A DNA stretch of 64,000 nt from Microbacterium sp. (lineage in GTDB: Bacteria > Actinomycetota > Actinomycetes > Actinomycetales > Microbacteriaceae): positions 248,001 through 312,000 of the forward strand of contig JAFKIL010000001.1 in NCBI GenBank assembly GCA_017306415.1. Reading direction: 5' to 3'. This document shows positions 24,012 through 35,827 of the stretch, in pieces. The translations under genes were made by a program, and so were the position numbers. Each line of letters opens with the position of its first letter. Position 1 is the first letter of the stretch. The notes under the pieces are model-generated. The model did no database searches and was not told where the DNA came from. It was given only the letters and a program-made list of their open reading frames with translations.

Positions 24012-25460
24012 CTACTCGCCCGAGCGGTAGATCGGGGCGGCGCCGTGCACCGCGTCGCCGACCTTGTGGACGCGGATATCGTTCGTCGACCCCACGATTC
24101 CGGGAGGGGATCCCGAGATGACCACGACCTTGTCGCCCACCTTGGCCAGGTCGTTCGCGAGCATGTAATCGTCGACCTGGATGAACATGCGGTCGGTGTG
24201 CTGCACGTGCTCGACGAGAGTCGACTGCACCCCCCACGTGAGGGCCATCCGGCGACGGATGTCAGGCAACGGGGTGAAGGCGATCATGGGGATCTTGGGC
24301 CGCAGTCGGGACATCCGACGTGCGGAGTCGCCCGACTCGGTGAAGATGCAGATGAAGCGCGCCTCGACGAAGTCGGCCACCTCGTTCGCGGCGAGGGTGA
24401 TGATGCCGCCCTGCGTGCGAGGCTTCGTCGTGACGGGCTGGATGCGGTCGAGCCCGTGCTCTTCCGTCGAATCGATGATCCGCGCCATGGTCTGCACGGT
24501 GACGACGGGATACTCCCCCACGCTCGTCTCGCCGGAGAGCATGACCGCATCCGCGCCGTCGAGCACCGCGTTCGCCACGTCGGACGCCTCGGCGCGCGTG
24601 GGCACCGGCGAGTACGTCATCGACTCGAGCATCTGCGTCGCGACGATGACAGGCTTCGCCATCCGGCGACACAGCTCGACCGCGTGCTTCTGGACGATCG
24701 GAACGGCCTCGAGCGGGAGCTCCACGGCGAGGTCACCTCGGGCGACCATGATGCCGTCGAACGCGTCGATGATGTCCTCGAGGTGATCGACCGCCTGCGG
24801 CTTCTCGATCTTGGCGATGACGGGCACGTGACGCCCCTCCTCCGCCATGATCACGTGGACTCGCTGCACGTCCTTCGCGTCGCGGACGAACGAGAGGGCG
24901 ATCAGATCGGCGCCGATGTTCAGCGCCCAGCGCAGGTCGGCTTCGTCCTTGTCGCTCAGGGCCGGGACGTTGACGGCGACGCCGGGCAGATTGATGCCCT
25001 TGTTGTTCGACACCGCCCCACCCACGATGACGCGGGTCGTGACGACGGTGCCATCGGTCTCGACGACCTCGACGCGCACCTTGCCGTCGTCGATGAGGAG
25101 CGGGTCGCCGGGCTTGACGTCGTCCGGGAGCCCCTTGAAGGTCGTCGAGACGATCTCCTTCGTGCCGAGGATGTCCTCGGTCGTGATCTTGAAGATGTCG
25201 CCGGGAGCGAGCTCATGCGGGCCGTCCTCGAACTTGCCGAGGCGGATCTTGGGGCCCTGCAGGTCGACGAGCACCGCCACCGCGCGCCCGGCGTCCTCCG
25301 CCGCCTTGCGCACATTGGCGAAGTTGCTGTTGTGGACGGCGTAGTCGCCGTGGCTGAGGTTCATGCGCGCCACGTCCACGCCGGCGTCGATGATCGCGCG
25401 GACCATCTCGTACGTCGATGTGGCGGGCCCGAGTGTGGCGACGATCTTCGCGCGTCTCAT
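24012..25460 (-). CDS. pyk: pyruvate kinase
   Basis: A 482-residue pyruvate kinase, converting phosphoenolpyruvate and ADP to pyruvate and ATP in glycolysis. The N-terminal [13 protein letters not shown], catalytic-loop Lys in [11 protein letters not shown], the metal/substrate motif [14 protein letters not shown] and [12 protein letters not shown] are all intact. The C-terminal allosteric domain is complete. The start is ATG directly at the conserved N terminus. It lies 66 bp after gltD; TAGGCT at 25515-25520 may be its own -10, giving a leader of about 45 nt. A strong terminator follows. Confidence 0.97.
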   Translation of the reverse strand: MRRAKIVATLGPATSTYEMVRAIIDAGVDVARMNLSHGDYAVHNSNFANVRKAAEDAGRAVAVLVDLQGPKIRLGKFEDGPHELAPGDIFKITTEDILGTKEIVSTTFKGLPDDVKPGDPLLIDDGKVRVEVVETDGTVVTTRVIVGGAVSNNKGINLPGVAVNVPALSDKDEADLRWALNIGADLIALSFVRDAKDVQRVHVIMAEEGRHVPVIAKIEKPQAVDHLEDIIDAFDGIMVARGDLAVELPLEAVPIVQKHAVELCRRMAKPVIVATQMLESMTYSPVPTRAEASDVANAVLDGADAVMLSGETSVGEYPVVTVQTMARIIDSTEEHGLDRIQPVTTKPRTQGGIITLAANEVADFVEARFICIFTESGDSARRMSRLRPKIPMIAFTPLPDIRRRMALTWGVQSTLVEHVQHTDRMFIQVDDYMLANDLAKVGDKVVVISGSPPGIVGSTNDIRVHKVGDAVHGAAPIYRSGE

Positions 25461-25526
25461 TACGAGTTCTACTCCGGGTTTTCGGGGTTTATTACAGGGC
25501 GGAAAGCCTCGGCCAGCCTACGCGGG

Positions 25527-26987
25527 CTACAGGCCGATGGCGACATCCGTGGGACGGACGGGCGCGGGCAGCGCGGTGGAGCCCATGAGGTGCCGATCGA
25601 CCTCCGCCGCGACCGCGCGGCCTTCGGCGATCGCCCACACGATGAGCGACTGGCCGCGGCCCGCATCGCCGGCGACGAAGACGCCCGGTGCGGTCGTCTG
25701 GTAGTCGGACTCCCGCTCCAGCGTCCCCCTCGCAGTGAACTGCGCGCCGAGCTGCTCCTCGACCAGCTCCCGCTCGGGACCCGTGAACCCCATCGCGATG
25801 AGGATGAGGTCTGCCGGGATCTCCCGCTCGGTGCCGCTCTTGGGTACGCGTCGTCCGTCGGCGGTGTACTCGGTCTCCGCGACGCGGAGCGCGCGCACCT
25901 CGCCGACGTCGTTGGAGAGGAATTCGACCGTCGATGCGAGGTAGGAGCGCTCGCCGCCCTCCTCGTGCGCCGACTGCACCTCGAACACGGTCGGAGCCAT
26001 CGGCCAGGGCTGGTGGTCGGGGCGGTCCGACGGGGGCTGCCGGCCGATGGCGAGGTTGGTGACGCTCAGCGCGCCCTGGCGGTGGGCCGTTCCGATGCAG
26101 TCGGCACCCGTGTCGCCGCCGCCGATGACGACGACGTGCTTCCCCTCCGCGGTGATCTGATGCGGGACCTGGTCACCGGCGGTCGCGTGGTTCGACTCGA
26201 CGAGGTATTCCATCGCGAAGTGCACGCCGGCCAGGTCGCGCCCCGGGAGCGGCAGGTCGCGCGGCACGGTCGATCCCGTGGCGACGACCACGGCGTCGTA
26301 GCGCGCGCGCAGGTCGTCCCACGTGATGTCCTTGCCGATCTCCACTCCTGCGCGGAAGCGCGTGCCCTCGTCCTGCATCTGCCGCAGGCGCGCGTCGATG
26401 TGGTGCTTCTCCATCTTGAAGTCGGGGATGCCGTATCGCAGCAGGCCGCCGATGCGGTCGTCGCGCTCGAATACGGCGACGGTGTGCCCTGCGCGCGTGA
26501 GCTGCTGCGCGGCTGCGAGACCCGCGGGCCCGGAGCCCACTACCGCAACGGTCTTGCCCGTGAGGCGCCCAGGGGGCTCGGGCTCGATCCATCCGTTCCC
26601 GAAGGCCTCCTCGGCGATCGAGACCTCGATCTGCTTGATGGTCACCGCGGGCTGGTTGATGCCGAGCACGCAGGCGCTCTCGCACGGGGCCGGGCACAGT
26701 CGCCCGGTGAACTCCGGGAAGTTGTTCGTCGCGTGCAGCCGCTCGCTCGCGGACCGCCCTTCGCCGCGCCACGTCAGATCGTTCCACTCCGGGATGAGGT
26801 TGCCCAGCGGGCACCCCTGGTGGCAGAACGGGATGCCGCAGTCCATGCACCGACCGGCCTGGCGGCGGAGAACCGTCGTGTCACCCGGCTCGTACACTTC
26901 TTTCCAGTCCATGATGCGCACGGGCACGGGCCGTCGCGCCGGGAGCTCCCGCTCCGTGACCTTCAAGAACCCCTTCGGATCAGCCAC
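25527..26987 (-). CDS. gltD: glutamate synthase (NADPH) small subunit
   Basis: The 486-residue beta subunit that takes electrons from NADPH and passes them through FAD and Fe-S clusters to the alpha subunit. N-terminal Cys-rich motifs [17 protein letters not shown] and CPAPCESAC bind two [4Fe-4S] clusters. The FAD-binding [12 protein letters not shown] and NADPH-binding [12 protein letters not shown] sites are intact. The ATG overlaps the end of gltB by 8 bp, so the subunits are translationally coupled. Confidence 0.96.
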   Translation of the reverse strand: MADPKGFLKVTERELPARRPVPVRIMDWKEVYEPGDTTVLRRQAGRCMDCGIPFCHQGCPLGNLIPEWNDLTWRGEGRSASERLHATNNFPEFTGRLCPAPCESACVLGINQPAVTIKQIEVSIAEEAFGNGWIEPEPPGRLTGKTVAVVGSGPAGLAAAQQLTRAGHTVAVFERDDRIGGLLRYGIPDFKMEKHHIDARLRQMQDEGTRFRAGVEIGKDITWDDLRARYDAVVVATGSTVPRDLPLPGRDLAGVHFAMEYLVESNHATAGDQVPHQITAEGKHVVVIGGGDTGADCIGTAHRQGALSVTNLAIGRQPPSDRPDHQPWPMAPTVFEVQSAHEEGGERSYLASTVEFLSNDVGEVRALRVAETEYTADGRRVPKSGTEREIPADLILIAMGFTGPERELVEEQLGAQFTARGTLERESDYQTTAPGVFVAGDAGRGQSLIVWAIAEGRAVAAEVDRHLMGSTALPAPVRPTDVAIGL

Positions 26988-29900
26988 CGGTCACCTCCAG
27001 GATGCGGTTCCACACGATGTCGCCGTCGGGATCGAGGCCTTCCTCGAGTGCCGTCTGACGGGTCTGCAGCACGGCAGCGTAGTCGCGGGGAAGGACGCGG
27101 ACGAAGTTCCCGATCTCGCTCTCGAAGTCGTCGAGAAGCACCGCGGCCAGCGTGGAGCCGGTCTCGGAGCGATGCTGCTCCAGCAGGTCGCGCAGCATCT
27201 CGGCGTCGGCCGACCCGAGGTCGCCGAGCTCCAGCTCTCCGCTCTTGAGCGCGTCGCTGTTCACCAGCGCCGGGTCGAGACGGTAGACGTACGCCGTGCC
27301 GCCCGACATCCCCGCGCCGAGATTGCGTCCCGTGCGTCCGAGGATGACGGCGAGGCCGCCGGTCATGTACTCGAGAGCGTGGTCGCCCACTCCCTCGACG
27401 ACCGCCGTCGCGCCGGAGTTGCGAACGAGGAACCGCTCCCCCACGGCTCCGCGCAGGAACATCGTGCCCTGCGTCGCGCCGTAGCCGATGACGTTCCCGG
27501 CGATGACGTTCTGCGAGGCGTCGAAGGTCGCCCCACGGGGCGGGCGGATGACGATCTGGCCGCCGGACAGACCCTTTCCGACGTAGTCGTTGGAGTCGCC
27601 CTCGAGGCGCAGCGTGATCCCCGCGGGCATGAAGGCTCCGAACGACTGACCGGCCGATCCGGTGAGCTCGACCTCGATCGAGCCGCTCGGCAGGCCGTTC
27701 TCGCCGTGCGCGAGGGTGACCCGGTTGCCGAGCATCGTCCCGACGGCGCGCTCGGTGTTGCGGATCGGCAGCTCGATGCGGACGTGGCCGCCGTGCGCGA
27801 TCACGTCCTGCGCGCGCTCGATCAGCTGGACGTCGAAGTGCCGGTCGAGCTCGTGCTTCTGGTCGCGCAGGTGGCGTCGCGGCTCGTCGTCCGCGAAGTC
27901 GGGCCCCTCCAGGATCGGGGCGAGGTCGAGGCCGCTGGCCTTCCAGTGCCGGACCGCGCCGTTCACATCCAAGAGCTCGTGGTGGCCGATGGCCTCGTCC
28001 AGCGAGCGGAAGCCCAGGGCTGCCAGATACTCGCGCACCTCCTCGGCGATGAACTCCATGAAGTTCACCACGAACTCCGGCTTGCCGGAGAAGCGGGCGC
28101 GCAGCACCGGGTTCTGCGTGGCGACGCCCACCGGGCACGTGTCGAGGTGGCACACGCGCATCATGATGCAGCCGGAGACCACCAGCGGAGCGGTGGCGAA
28201 GCCGAACTCCTCCGCGCCCAGCAGCGCACCGATGATCACGTCGCGGCCGGTCTTCAGCTGGCCGTCGACCTGCACGACGACGCGGTCGCGCATCCCGTTG
28301 AGCATCAGCGTCTGCTGCGTCTCGGCGAGGCCCAGCTCCCACGGCGTCCCCGCGTGCTTCAGCGAGTTCAGCGGACTTGCGCCCGTGCCGCCGTCGTGCC
28401 CGGAGACGAGGATGACGTCGGCGAGCGCCTTGGCCGTTCCGGCGGCGACCGCGCCGATTCCCGACTGACTCACGAGCTTCGCGTGCACCCGCGCGCGGGG
28501 GTTCGCTCGCTTGAGGTCGAAGATGAGCTGCTTGAGATCCTCGATCGAGTAGATGTCGTGGTGGGGCGGCGGCGAGATCAGCCCGACGCCCGCGGTCGCG
28601 TGGCGCGTGCGGGCGACCCACGGGTACACCTTGGTCGGCGGCAGCTGGCCGCCCTCGCCGGGCTTGGCGCCCTGGGCGAGCTTGATCTGGATGTCCTCGG
28701 CCTCGGTCAAGTACAGGCTCGTCACGCCGAACCGGCCCGACGCGACCTGCTTGATGGCGCTGCGCCTGGTCGGGTCGAGCAGACGGTCGACGTCCTCGCC
28801 GCCCTCTCCCGTGTTGGATTTCCCACCGATGCTGTTCATCGCGATCGCGAGCGTCTCGTGCGCCTCGCGCGAGATCGAGCCGTAGCTCATCGCACCGGTC
28901 GAGAAGCGCTTGACGATCGACGACACCGGCTCGACCTCGTCGATCGGAACCGGCGGGCGCACCCCTTCGCGGAGGCCGAAGAGCCCACGGAGGGTCTTCA
29001 GCTCGGCTGCCTGGTCGTCGACGAGCTTCGTGTACTCGCGGAAGATGTCGTACCGGCGCGTGCGCGTCGCGTGCTGCAGACGGAACACCGTGTCCGGGTT
29101 GAACAGGTGGGGCGAGCCGTCGCGGCGCCATTGGTACTCGCCACCGGTCCACAGCCGTTCGTGGGCGCGGACGGCGGCATCCTCCGGATAGGCGTACGCG
29201 TGCCGGGACGAGTTCTCCGCCGCGATGACGTCGAGCCCGACGCCACCGAGCTTCGTGGAGGTGCCCGTGAAGTACGTGTCGACGAACTCCTGGGAGAGAC
29301 CGATCGCCTCGAAGACCTGCGCACCGGCGTAGGACGAGACCGTCGAGATCCCCATCTTGGACATGATCTTCAGCACGCCCTTGCCGAGCGCGTAGATCAG
29401 ATTCCTGACCGCCTTCTCGGGAGTGACGCCGGTGATGAAGCCGGCGCGCACGAGGTACTCGACCGTCTCCATCGCGAGATACGGGTTGACGGCGGACGCG
29501 CCGTAGCCGATGAGCGTCGCCACGTGGTGCACCTCGCGGACGTCGCCCGCCTCGACCACGAGGCCCACCTTCATGCGCGTCTCGTTGCGGATGAGGTGGT
29601 GGTGCACTGCGGCCAGCATGAGCAGCGAAGGGATGGGCGCGAGGTCTTTGTTGGAGTCCCGGTCGCTGAGCACGATGAACTCCGCACCGTCCTCGATCGC
29701 CTGGTCCACCTCGGTGCACATCTGGGCGAGACGCTTGTGCATGCCCTTGTGCCCGGCCTCCACCCGGTACAGGCCGCGGATCGTGACTGAACTGCGGCCG
29801 GGCAGCGCCGTCTCGATGTGCTGGATCTTCGCCAGCTCGTCGTTGTCGATGACGGGGAAGTCCAGCGTCACGCTCCGGGCGTGGTCGGGCCCGGCGCTCA

Positions 29901-31557
29901 ACAGGTTCCGCTCCGGTCCGAGCCCGAGCGACAGCGATGTGACGACCTCCTCGCGGATCGAGTCCAGCGGGGGGTTCGTCACCTGCGCGAACTGCTGCGT
30001 GAAGTAGTCGAACAGCAGACGCGGCCGGTCGCTGAGCACCGCGACCGGCGTGTCGCTGCCCATCGCGCCCAGCGGTTCGGCGCCGTTCTGGCCCATCGGG
30101 GTGAGGAGGATCTTGACCTCTTCCTCCGTGTAGCCGAAGGTGCGCTGGCGCCTCGTGATCGAGGCGATCGGGTGCACGATGTGCTCGCGCTCGGGAAGGT
30201 CCTTGAGCCGCACCCGGCCCGCGTCGAGCCACTCCTGCCACGGTTCCTGCGCGGCGAGCTGCGCCTTGATCTCCTCGTCCTCGACGATGCGGCGGCTCGC
30301 CGTGTCGACGAGGAACATCCGGCCGGGGCGAAGTCGGCCGCGGCGCTTGATGCGGGACGGCTCCACGTCGAGCACGCCCGTCTCGCTGGCCGCGACGATG
30401 AGTCCGTCGGTCGTCTCCGTCCACCGGCCGGGGCGCAGTCCGTTGCGGTCGAGGGTCGCACCGACCAGCGTGCCGTCGGTGAAGATCAGCGCCGCAGGGC
30501 CATCCCACGGCTCCATCTGCATCGAGTGGTAGTCGTAGAACGCGCGCAGGTCCGGGGCGATGTCGGCCTGCTTCTCGTAGGCCTCCGGGACCATCATCAT
30601 GATGGCGTGCGGAAGGCTGCGTCCCGTGAGGGTCAGGAGCTCGAGCACCTCGTCGAAAGAAGCCGAGTCGCTCGCACCCTCCGTGCAGATCGGCAGAAGC
30701 GGCGAGATGTCGCCGAGGAGCTCCGACTCGAGCTGCGACTGGCGCGCCCGCATCCAGTTCCTGTTGCCGTTGACCGTGTTGATCTCGCCATTGTGCGCGA
30801 GCATGCGCAGCGGCTGGGCAAGCGGCCACGACGGGAAGGTGTTCGTCGAGTACCGGGAGTGGACGACAGCCAGCTCGGACGCGAAGCGCTCATCCTGCAG
30901 GTCGGGGTAGAACGGCTCGAGCTGGAGGGTCGTGACCATGCCCTTGTAACCGAGCGTGCGGCTCGACAGGGACACGAAGTAGGCGTCCAGCTCGTTGCGC
31001 GCACGCTTGCGCAGCCGGAACGTGCGACGGTCCAGCGCGATGCCGGACAGCGCCGGCTCGTCCCCCACCGCGGGACGCGAGAGGAAGAGCTGCTCGAACG
31101 CGGGGCGCGCGGCGTGGGCGAGCTTGCCCAGGTGCTCGTCGTCGGTGGGGACGTCGCGCCACCCGAGGACCACGAGGTTCTCGCTCTTCGCGATCCGCTC
31201 GATCCCGGCCTTCTGCGCCCAACGCTCTTCCGCGTCGCGGGGCAGGAAGATCATGCCGGCGGCGTACTCGCCCATCGGCGGGAGCGGGAAGTCGACCACG
31301 GCCCGGAGGAACGCGTCCGGCATCTGCGTCAGGATCCCCGCACCGTCACCCGTTCCCGCGTCGGAGCCGATCGCGCCGCGATGCTCGAGGTTGCGCAGGG
31401 CGGTGAGGGCGAGGTCGATGATGTCGTGCCCCGGCTCGCCGCGCAGCGTGGCGACCATGGCGAGCCCGCACGCATCCTTCTCGAAGGCAGGGTCGTACAT
31501 CCCCTGACGGGCGGGGAACGCGCCCGAGGCTGCGTCTCGACGGGGGGTCGATGCCAT
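26980..31557 (-). CDS. gltB: glutamate synthase (NADPH) large subunit
   Basis: A 1525-residue alpha subunit that makes two glutamates from glutamine and 2-oxoglutarate. Cys30 (KDACG) becomes the N-terminal nucleophile of the glutaminase domain after removal of a 29-residue propeptide. The domain order is glutaminase, central, FMN synthase domain with the [3Fe-4S] site C-x5-C-x4-C ([12 protein letters not shown]), and GXGXG beta-helix. ATG at 31557 is preferred over two upstream GTG codons because AGGA lies 8 nt before it. Glutamate made here feeds the his, trp and pyr pathways encoded upstream. Confidence 0.96.
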   Translation of the reverse strand: MASTPRRDAASGAFPARQGMYDPAFEKDACGLAMVATLRGEPGHDIIDLALTALRNLEHRGAIGSDAGTGDGAGILTQMPDAFLRAVVDFPLPPMGEYAAGMIFLPRDAEERWAQKAGIERIAKSENLVVLGWRDVPTDDEHLGKLAHAARPAFEQLFLSRPAVGDEPALSGIALDRRTFRLRKRARNELDAYFVSLSSRTLGYKGMVTTLQLEPFYPDLQDERFASELAVVHSRYSTNTFPSWPLAQPLRMLAHNGEINTVNGNRNWMRARQSQLESELLGDISPLLPICTEGASDSASFDEVLELLTLTGRSLPHAIMMMVPEAYEKQADIAPDLRAFYDYHSMQMEPWDGPAALIFTDGTLVGATLDRNGLRPGRWTETTDGLIVAASETGVLDVEPSRIKRRGRLRPGRMFLVDTASRRIVEDEEIKAQLAAQEPWQEWLDAGRVRLKDLPEREHIVHPIASITRRQRTFGYTEEEVKILLTPMGQNGAEPLGAMGSDTPVAVLSDRPRLLFDYFTQQFAQVTNPPLDSIREEVVTSLSLGLGPERNLLSAGPDHARSVTLDFPVIDNDELAKIQHIETALPGRSSVTIRGLYRVEAGHKGMHKRLAQMCTEVDQAIEDGAEFIVLSDRDSNKDLAPIPSLLMLAAVHHHLIRNETRMKVGLVVEAGDVREVHHVATLIGYGASAVNPYLAMETVEYLVRAGFITGVTPEKAVRNLIYALGKGVLKIMSKMGISTVSSYAGAQVFEAIGLSQEFVDTYFTGTSTKLGGVGLDVIAAENSSRHAYAYPEDAAVRAHERLWTGGEYQWRRDGSPHLFNPDTVFRLQHATRTRRYDIFREYTKLVDDQAAELKTLRGLFGLREGVRPPVPIDEVEPVSSIVKRFSTGAMSYGSISREAHETLAIAMNSIGGKSNTGEGGEDVDRLLDPTRRSAIKQVASGRFGVTSLYLTEAEDIQIKLAQGAKPGEGGQLPPTKVYPWVARTRHATAGVGLISPPPHHDIYSIEDLKQLIFDLKRANPRARVHAKLVSQSGIGAVAAGTAKALADVILVSGHDGGTGASPLNSLKHAGTPWELGLAETQQTLMLNGMRDRVVVQVDGQLKTGRDVIIGALLGAEEFGFATAPLVVSGCIMMRVCHLDTCPVGVATQNPVLRARFSGKPEFVVNFMEFIAEEVREYLAALGFRSLDEAIGHHELLDVNGAVRHWKASGLDLAPILEGPDFADDEPRRHLRDQKHELDRHFDVQLIERAQDVIAHGGHVRIELPIRNTERAVGTMLGNRVTLAHGENGLPSGSIEVELTGSAGQSFGAFMPAGITLRLEGDSNDYVGKGLSGGQIVIRPPRGATFDASQNVIAGNVIGYGATQGTMFLRGAVGERFLVRNSGATAVVEGVGDHALEYMTGGLAVILGRTGRNLGAGMSGGTAYVYRLDPALVNSDALKSGELELGDLGSADAEMLRDLLEQHRSETGSTLAAVLLDDFESEIGNFVRVLPRDYAAVLQTRQTALEEGLDPDGDIVWNRILEVTGG

Positions 31558-31647
31558 GGCCACCGTCCTCACATGGTGCTCAAGATGGGACGACGTCGGC
31601 CCTGTGCTGGACTAAAGCGAGTGCGCCGGTTCGGCTGGAGCGGAGCG

Positions 31648-32649
31648 CTATTTCGCGGCGAGAGAGCTTGTGGCTTCGGTCTCTTGTGCCGGAGTGGACT
31701 CAGGCTCGCTGACGTCCACGTATTCGGGGGTGTCCTGCGATTGTACAGAACCTTTGCGCTCGGGCTCGCGGCCGGGCATGTAGGGCGATGCCTCGAAGCC
31801 CGGGTGGCGACGCTTCTGCACGATCATGATCACGACACCCACGACGACGCCGATGAGTGCCGCCCACACGTTCGTGCGAAGGCCCAGGAAGACGTCGCTC
31901 GGATCGATGCGGATCGACTCCCAGACTGCACGCCCGGCTCCATACCAGATGAGGTAGAGCCCGAAGAGGCGGCCCCACTGCAGCTGGAACCGGCGACCGG
32001 CCCACAGCAGCACCGCGGCGCCGATGAGGTTCCAGATCATCTCGTAGAGGAACGTCGGATGGAAGAGCGTTCCCGGGGCGAGGCCCGCGGGGAAGGCCGG
32101 ATTGGTCGACTCGATCTCCAGCCCCCACGGAAGGTTCGTGGGCAGACCGAACAGCTCGTGGTTGAAGTAGTTGCCGAGGCGTCCCATCGCCTGCGCGATG
32201 ATCAGGCCGGGAGCAAGGGCGTCGGCGAACGTCCAGAACCGGATGCCGGTCCAGCGGCAGCCGAGGTAGGCGCCGATGGCGCCGCCGATGAGGGCACCGT
32301 AGATCGCGATGCCGCCCTCCCAGATCGCCCACACGGAGCCGGGCTGGAAGGGGTTCCATGTGTTCTTCCCCGGGCCGACGTAGAACGACCAGTGGGTCAG
32401 CACGTGATACGCCCGAGCGAAGATCAGGGCGAGGGGGACGGCGATCAGACAGATGTCGATGACGACCCATCGCTCGGCCCCGCGCTTGCTCAGGCGGTAG
32501 TTGGTGAGCAACGTCGCGACGATGATCCCGGCGATGATGCAGAGAGCGTAGAACTTGATGTGCAGGACCCCGAGCTGGATCTCATTGATCGGGGGGCTCG
32601 GGATGCTCGCAGCCACAGCGTGCAGGAGGCTCTCGACGGAGGAAGTCAC
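31648..32649 (-). CDS. lgt: prolipoprotein diacylglyceryl transferase
   Basis: A 333-residue polytopic membrane enzyme that attaches diacylglycerol to the lipobox cysteine of prolipoproteins. The Lgt signature GRLGNYFNHELFG is complete, as are the HPTFLYEMIWN segment and about seven membrane helices. A polar tail of some 45 residues ends the protein. The start is GTG at 32649; TAGACT lies 7 nt upstream and overlaps the trpA stop codon, so besides read-through from trpA a leaderless internal promoter is possible. Confidence 0.96.
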   Translation of the reverse strand: MTSSVESLLHAVAASIPSPPINEIQLGVLHIKFYALCIIAGIIVATLLTNYRLSKRGAERWVVIDICLIAVPLALIFARAYHVLTHWSFYVGPGKNTWNPFQPGSVWAIWEGGIAIYGALIGGAIGAYLGCRWTGIRFWTFADALAPGLIIAQAMGRLGNYFNHELFGLPTNLPWGLEIESTNPAFPAGLAPGTLFHPTFLYEMIWNLIGAAVLLWAGRRFQLQWGRLFGLYLIWYGAGRAVWESIRIDPSDVFLGLRTNVWAALIGVVVGVVIMIVQKRRHPGFEASPYMPGREPERKGSVQSQDTPEYVDVSEPESTPAQETEATSSLAAK

Positions 32650-32659
32650 GACGGCGAGT

Positions 32660-33454
32660 CTACTTCGCTGCGCGCGCCGTCCCCGCGCGCAGCTCGCGCG
32701 CGAGGGCCGCGAGGCCATCCAGGCCGCCGTCGCGGAGCGCCCGGACGAGAGCGGTGCCCACGATCGCGCCGTCCGCATAGTCGAGGACTCCGGCGACCTG
32801 ATCGGCGTTCGAGATGCCGATCCCTACGCAGGAGCGCTCCGCCCCGTGCGCGCGCAGACGCGCCACAAGGGTCCGCGCGGCGGCGTCGAGCTGCGTCCGC
32901 TCCCCCGTGATACCCATCGTGGAGACGGTGTAGACGAAGCCGGTGGACTGGCGCACGATCATCTCGAGCCGCTCGTCGGTGGACGTCGGCGCCGCCAGGA
33001 ACACGCGGTCGAGGCCGGTGCGCTCGCTCGCCGCGATCCAGTCGGCTGCGGCATCCGGAGTGATGTCGGGCGTGATGAGACCGGCCCCGCCGGCGGCCGC
33101 GAGCTCATCCGCGTACCGGTCGACGCCGTACTGCAGGACGGGATTCCAGTACGTCATCACCAGGACCGGAACGCCCGTCCGCTCGGCGATCTCCCGCACG
33201 GCCGGGAACACGTCGCGCAGCCGGAAGCCGCCGGCGAGCGCGGCCTGAGTGGCCTCCTGGATGATCGTGCCGTCCATCACGGGATCGGAATAGGGCGGCC
33301 CGAGCTCGAGGACGTCGGCACCGTTGCCGGCGAGCGTGACGGCGGCCTCGATGCTGGTCCGCACGTCGGGGTAGCCGAGAGGGAGGTACCCGACGAGCGC
33401 GCCGCGCCCTTCGGCGTGGGCGGCGTCGATCGCTGCGGCGACACGAGAGGTCAC
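32660..33454 (-). CDS. trpA: tryptophan synthase alpha chain
   Basis: A 264-residue TIM barrel that splits indole-3-glycerol phosphate to indole and glyceraldehyde-3-phosphate. The catalytic pair is Glu50 and Asp61 in [14 protein letters not shown]; the usual motif has VPFSDP, so PPYSDP is a slight variant. [12 protein letters not shown] and GIGISN phosphate loop are present. GTG start overlaps the trpB stop (GTGA), keeping the subunits coupled. Confidence 0.96.
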   Translation of the reverse strand: MTSRVAAAIDAAHAEGRGALVGYLPLGYPDVRTSIEAAVTLAGNGADVLELGPPYSDPVMDGTIIQEATQAALAGGFRLRDVFPAVREIAERTGVPVLVMTYWNPVLQYGVDRYADELAAAGGAGLITPDITPDAAADWIAASERTGLDRVFLAAPTSTDERLEMIVRQSTGFVYTVSTMGITGERTQLDAAARTLVARLRAHGAERSCVGIGISNADQVAGVLDYADGAIVGTALVRALRDGGLDGLAALARELRAGTARAAK

Positions 33455-34710
33455 AGTTCCGTCCCCTCCCCCTTCGCCTCGTCGACGGGCGCGGGCGCCG
33501 ACACGGGCGACTCCGCGGCGTCGTACAGCTCGAAGTAGCGGGCGGCCGTGTCCATGTCCTTGTCGCCGCGTCCGGAGAGGCATACGGCGAGCACGGCGTC
33601 GGGGCCGAGCTCGCGACCGATCCGCAGCGCCCCCGCCAGCGCGTGCGCGGACTCGATCGCCGGGATGATGCCCTCGGTCTGGCTCAGCAGCCGCAGCGCC
33701 TGCATCGCCTCGTCGTCGGTGGCGGGGATGTAGTCGGCGCGGCCGATCGACGCGAGCCACGCGTGCTCGGGGCCGACCCCGGGATAGTCGAGACCGGCGG
33801 AGATCGAGTGCGACTCGATCGTCTGACCGTCTTCGTCCTGCAGCACGAACGTCTTCGCCCCGTGCAGTACGCCGGGGCGGCCGCGCTCGATCGACGCCGC
33901 CTGCTTGTCGGTGTCGACGCCCTCGCCGGCGGCCTCGACGCCGTAGAGCTTCACGTCCTCGTCGTCGAGGAAGGCGTCGAACATCCCGATCGCGTTCGAT
34001 CCGCCGCCCACGCAGGCGATGACCGCATCCGGGAGACGGCCGACCTCGTCGAGGAGCTGGCCGCGCGCCTCCTCGCCGATGATCTTCTGGAAGTCCCTCA
34101 CCATCGCCGGAAACGGGTGGGGGCCCGCGGCCGTGCCGAAGATGTAGTTGGTCGTCTCGACGCTCGCGACCCAGTCGCGGTACGCGTCGTTGATCGCATC
34201 CTTCAGCGTGCGCGACCCGGTCGTGACGGGGATGACCTCCGCCCCCAGGAGCCGCATCCGGGCGACGTTGAGGGCCTGTCGTTCGGTGTCGACCTCGCCC
34301 ATGTAGATGGTGCAGTCGAAGCCGAACAGCGCCGCCGCGGTCGCGGTGGCGACACCGTGCTGACCGGCGCCCGTCTCGGCGATCACGCGCGTCTTCCCCA
34401 GTCGCTGGGTCAGCAGCGCCTGACCGAGCACGTTGTTGATCTTGTGCGAGCCCGTGTGGTTGAGGTCCTCCCGCTTGAGGAAGATGCGGGCGCCCCCCGC
34501 GTGCGCGGCGAACCGGGGCACCTCGGTGAGGATCGACGGGCGACCCGCGTAGGTGCGCAGCAGGCGCTGGAACTCCGCCGCGAAGGTCGGGTCGACGATC
34601 GCGTCCTCGTACACCCCCGTGAGCTCGTCGATCGCGGCGATGAGCGACTCCGGCATGTAGCGGCCGCCGAACTCGCCGAAGAACGGACCTCGCGCGTCGC
34701 GAAGTTTCAT
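33451..34710 (-). CDS. trpB: tryptophan synthase beta chain
   Basis: A 419-residue PLP enzyme that joins indole to serine. The PLP lysine is Lys90 in [10 protein letters not shown]. The phosphate loop [12 protein letters not shown] and the [13 protein letters not shown] monovalent cation region are standard, so this is TrpB1, the TrpA-partnered type. ATG start overlaps the trpC stop by 4 bp (ATGA). The Pro/Ala/Glu-rich C-terminal extension of about 20 residues is unremarkable. Confidence 0.97.
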   Translation of the reverse strand: MKLRDARGPFFGEFGGRYMPESLIAAIDELTGVYEDAIVDPTFAAEFQRLLRTYAGRPSILTEVPRFAAHAGGARIFLKREDLNHTGSHKINNVLGQALLTQRLGKTRVIAETGAGQHGVATATAAALFGFDCTIYMGEVDTERQALNVARMRLLGAEVIPVTTGSRTLKDAINDAYRDWVASVETTNYIFGTAAGPHPFPAMVRDFQKIIGEEARGQLLDEVGRLPDAVIACVGGGSNAIGMFDAFLDDEDVKLYGVEAAGEGVDTDKQAASIERGRPGVLHGAKTFVLQDEDGQTIESHSISAGLDYPGVGPEHAWLASIGRADYIPATDDEAMQALRLLSQTEGIIPAIESAHALAGALRIGRELGPDAVLAVCLSGRGDKDMDTAARYFELYDAAESPVSAPAPVDEAKGEGTEL

Positions 34711-35492
34711 GACTCCTCCTCCGGGCGGCCCAGGAATGCCTGCAGCGTGGCGATCGGATCCCCCGTGACGAGCGCCTCCCCCACGAGGACGACGTCCGCT
34801 CCAGCCTCCCGGTAGCGCGCGACGTCGGCCGGGGCGAGGACGGCGGACTCGGCCACTTTGACCGCATCGGCGGGGATCAGCGTGGAGAGACGGCCGAACA
34901 GGTCGCGATCCAGCTCGAAGGTCGAGAGGTTGCGCGCGTTGACGCCGATGAGGCGCGCGCCGACGTCGGCGGCCCTGGCCACCTCGTCGGCGGTGTGGGC
35001 CTCGACCAGGGCGGTCATGCCGAGGTCCCCGATCAGGGTGTGCAGGTCCGCCAGGACCTCCTGCTCCAGAGCCGCGACGATGAGCAGCACCAGGTCCGCT
35101 CCGGCGGCACGCGCCTCGATCACCTGATAGGGCGTCGCGATGAAGTCCTTGCGCAGCACGGGCAGCGAGACGGCGTCCTTGACGGCCTCGAGGTCGGCCA
35201 GGGAGCCCTTGAACCGGCGACCCTCCGTCAGCACCGAGATGGCGGATGCGCCGCCCTGCTCGTACAGCCGGGCCTGCAGCGCGGGATCGGGGATGGCGGC
35301 GAGATCGCCTCGCGAGGGGCTGGCGCGCTTCACCTCCGCGATGATCTTGACGCCTTCGGCCGGAGACAGCGCCGCGAGCGCATCCCGTGCCGGCGGCAGG
35401 GACAGCGCGCGACGCTCGACATCCGCCAGAGGTCGTGCCTCGGCGCGCGCCTCAGCGTCCTGAACCGCGCCGGCCGTGAGGTCGGCGAGCAT
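34707..35492 (-). CDS. trpC: indole-3-glycerol phosphate synthase
   Basis: A 261-residue monofunctional TrpC barrel that closes the indole ring. [32 protein letters not shown] and [13 protein letters not shown] give the catalytic Lys and Glu residues. ATG at 35492 is chosen, 2 nt after the stop of the HGxxPAAW gene; a TTG two codons earlier would overlap that stop. The phosphoribosylanthranilate isomerase domain is not fused here. Confidence 0.95.
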   Translation of the reverse strand: MLADLTAGAVQDAEARAEARPLADVERRALSLPPARDALAALSPAEGVKIIAEVKRASPSRGDLAAIPDPALQARLYEQGGASAISVLTEGRRFKGSLADLEAVKDAVSLPVLRKDFIATPYQVIEARAAGADLVLLIVAALEQEVLADLHTLIGDLGMTALVEAHTADEVARAADVGARLIGVNARNLSTFELDRDLFGRLSTLIPADAVKVAESAVLAPADVARYREAGADVVLVGEALVTGDPIATLQAFLGRPEEES

Positions 35493-35494
35493 GC

Positions 35495-35725
35495 TCAATG
35501 GGCTTTCGTCACGGTCTTCGAGCCGCCGACCCCGTACCCTGCGCGGGACATGGCCCACCCGACGATGAGGCCGACGACGACGAGCCCCGCGCAGGTCCAG
35601 ACCAGCCACGGCACATCCAGGAAGAATGCGAACGTCCCGATCGCGATCGCGCCGAGCATGATGATCACGGCCGTCCAGGCGGCCGGAGAGTGTCCGTGGC
35701 CGGGGTCGCCGATGGGGTTGCTCAT
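35495..35725 (-). CDS. HGxxPAAW family small membrane protein
   Basis: A 76-residue actinobacterial protein with the name-giving motif HGHSPAAW near the N terminus and two membrane helices (about residues 20-40 and 44-64). The function is unknown; the gene is kept between the Trp-associated membrane protein and trpC in many actinobacteria, so a link to tryptophan synthesis is inferred. ATG at 35725 is preceded by GAAGGAG. A good -10 box (TAGAAT) lies upstream. Confidence 0.85.
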   Translation of the reverse strand: MSNPIGDPGHGHSPAAWTAVIIMLGAIAIGTFAFFLDVPWLVWTCAGLVVVGLIVGWAMSRAGYGVGGSKTVTKAH

Positions 35726-35771
35726 GGTGCTCCTTCGTCTGCGGGCGCGGCGGGCCGTACGCCCACGCGCC

Positions 35772-35777
35772 ATTCTA
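35772..35777 (-). promoter_or_regulatory. putative internal promoter for HGxxPAAW-trpCBA
   Basis: TAGAAT on the minus strand, 46 nt before the HGxxPAAW start, matches the -10 consensus at five of six positions. It lies in the 102-bp gap that breaks the otherwise overlapping his-trp gene string. No leader peptide with tandem Trp codons and no attenuator hairpin were seen between it and the gene. Confidence 0.45.
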
Positions 35778-35827
35778 GCGGCGGCGGGTGGCGGCTGCCG
35801 ACGCGGACCGGGCTCCCCTGCGCCGGT

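Noticed and set aside
22762..24237. ltrA extended upstream into pyk
   Set aside because: The extra 101 residues read through the pyk terminator hairpin in a non-coding frame.
24045..33538. Very long plus-strand frames across pyk, gltD, gltB, lgt and trpA
   Set aside because: They mirror codon bias of the real minus-strand genes; products are His/Arg/Asp-rich with no domains.
32660..34867. trpA extended upstream to a 735-residue fusion
   Set aside because: The first 470 residues are out-of-frame trpB; GTG at 33454 fits the family length and overlap pattern.
35726..35827. Trp attenuator upstream of HGxxPAAW-trpCBA
   Set aside because: No leader peptide with tandem Trp codons and no competing hairpins were found.
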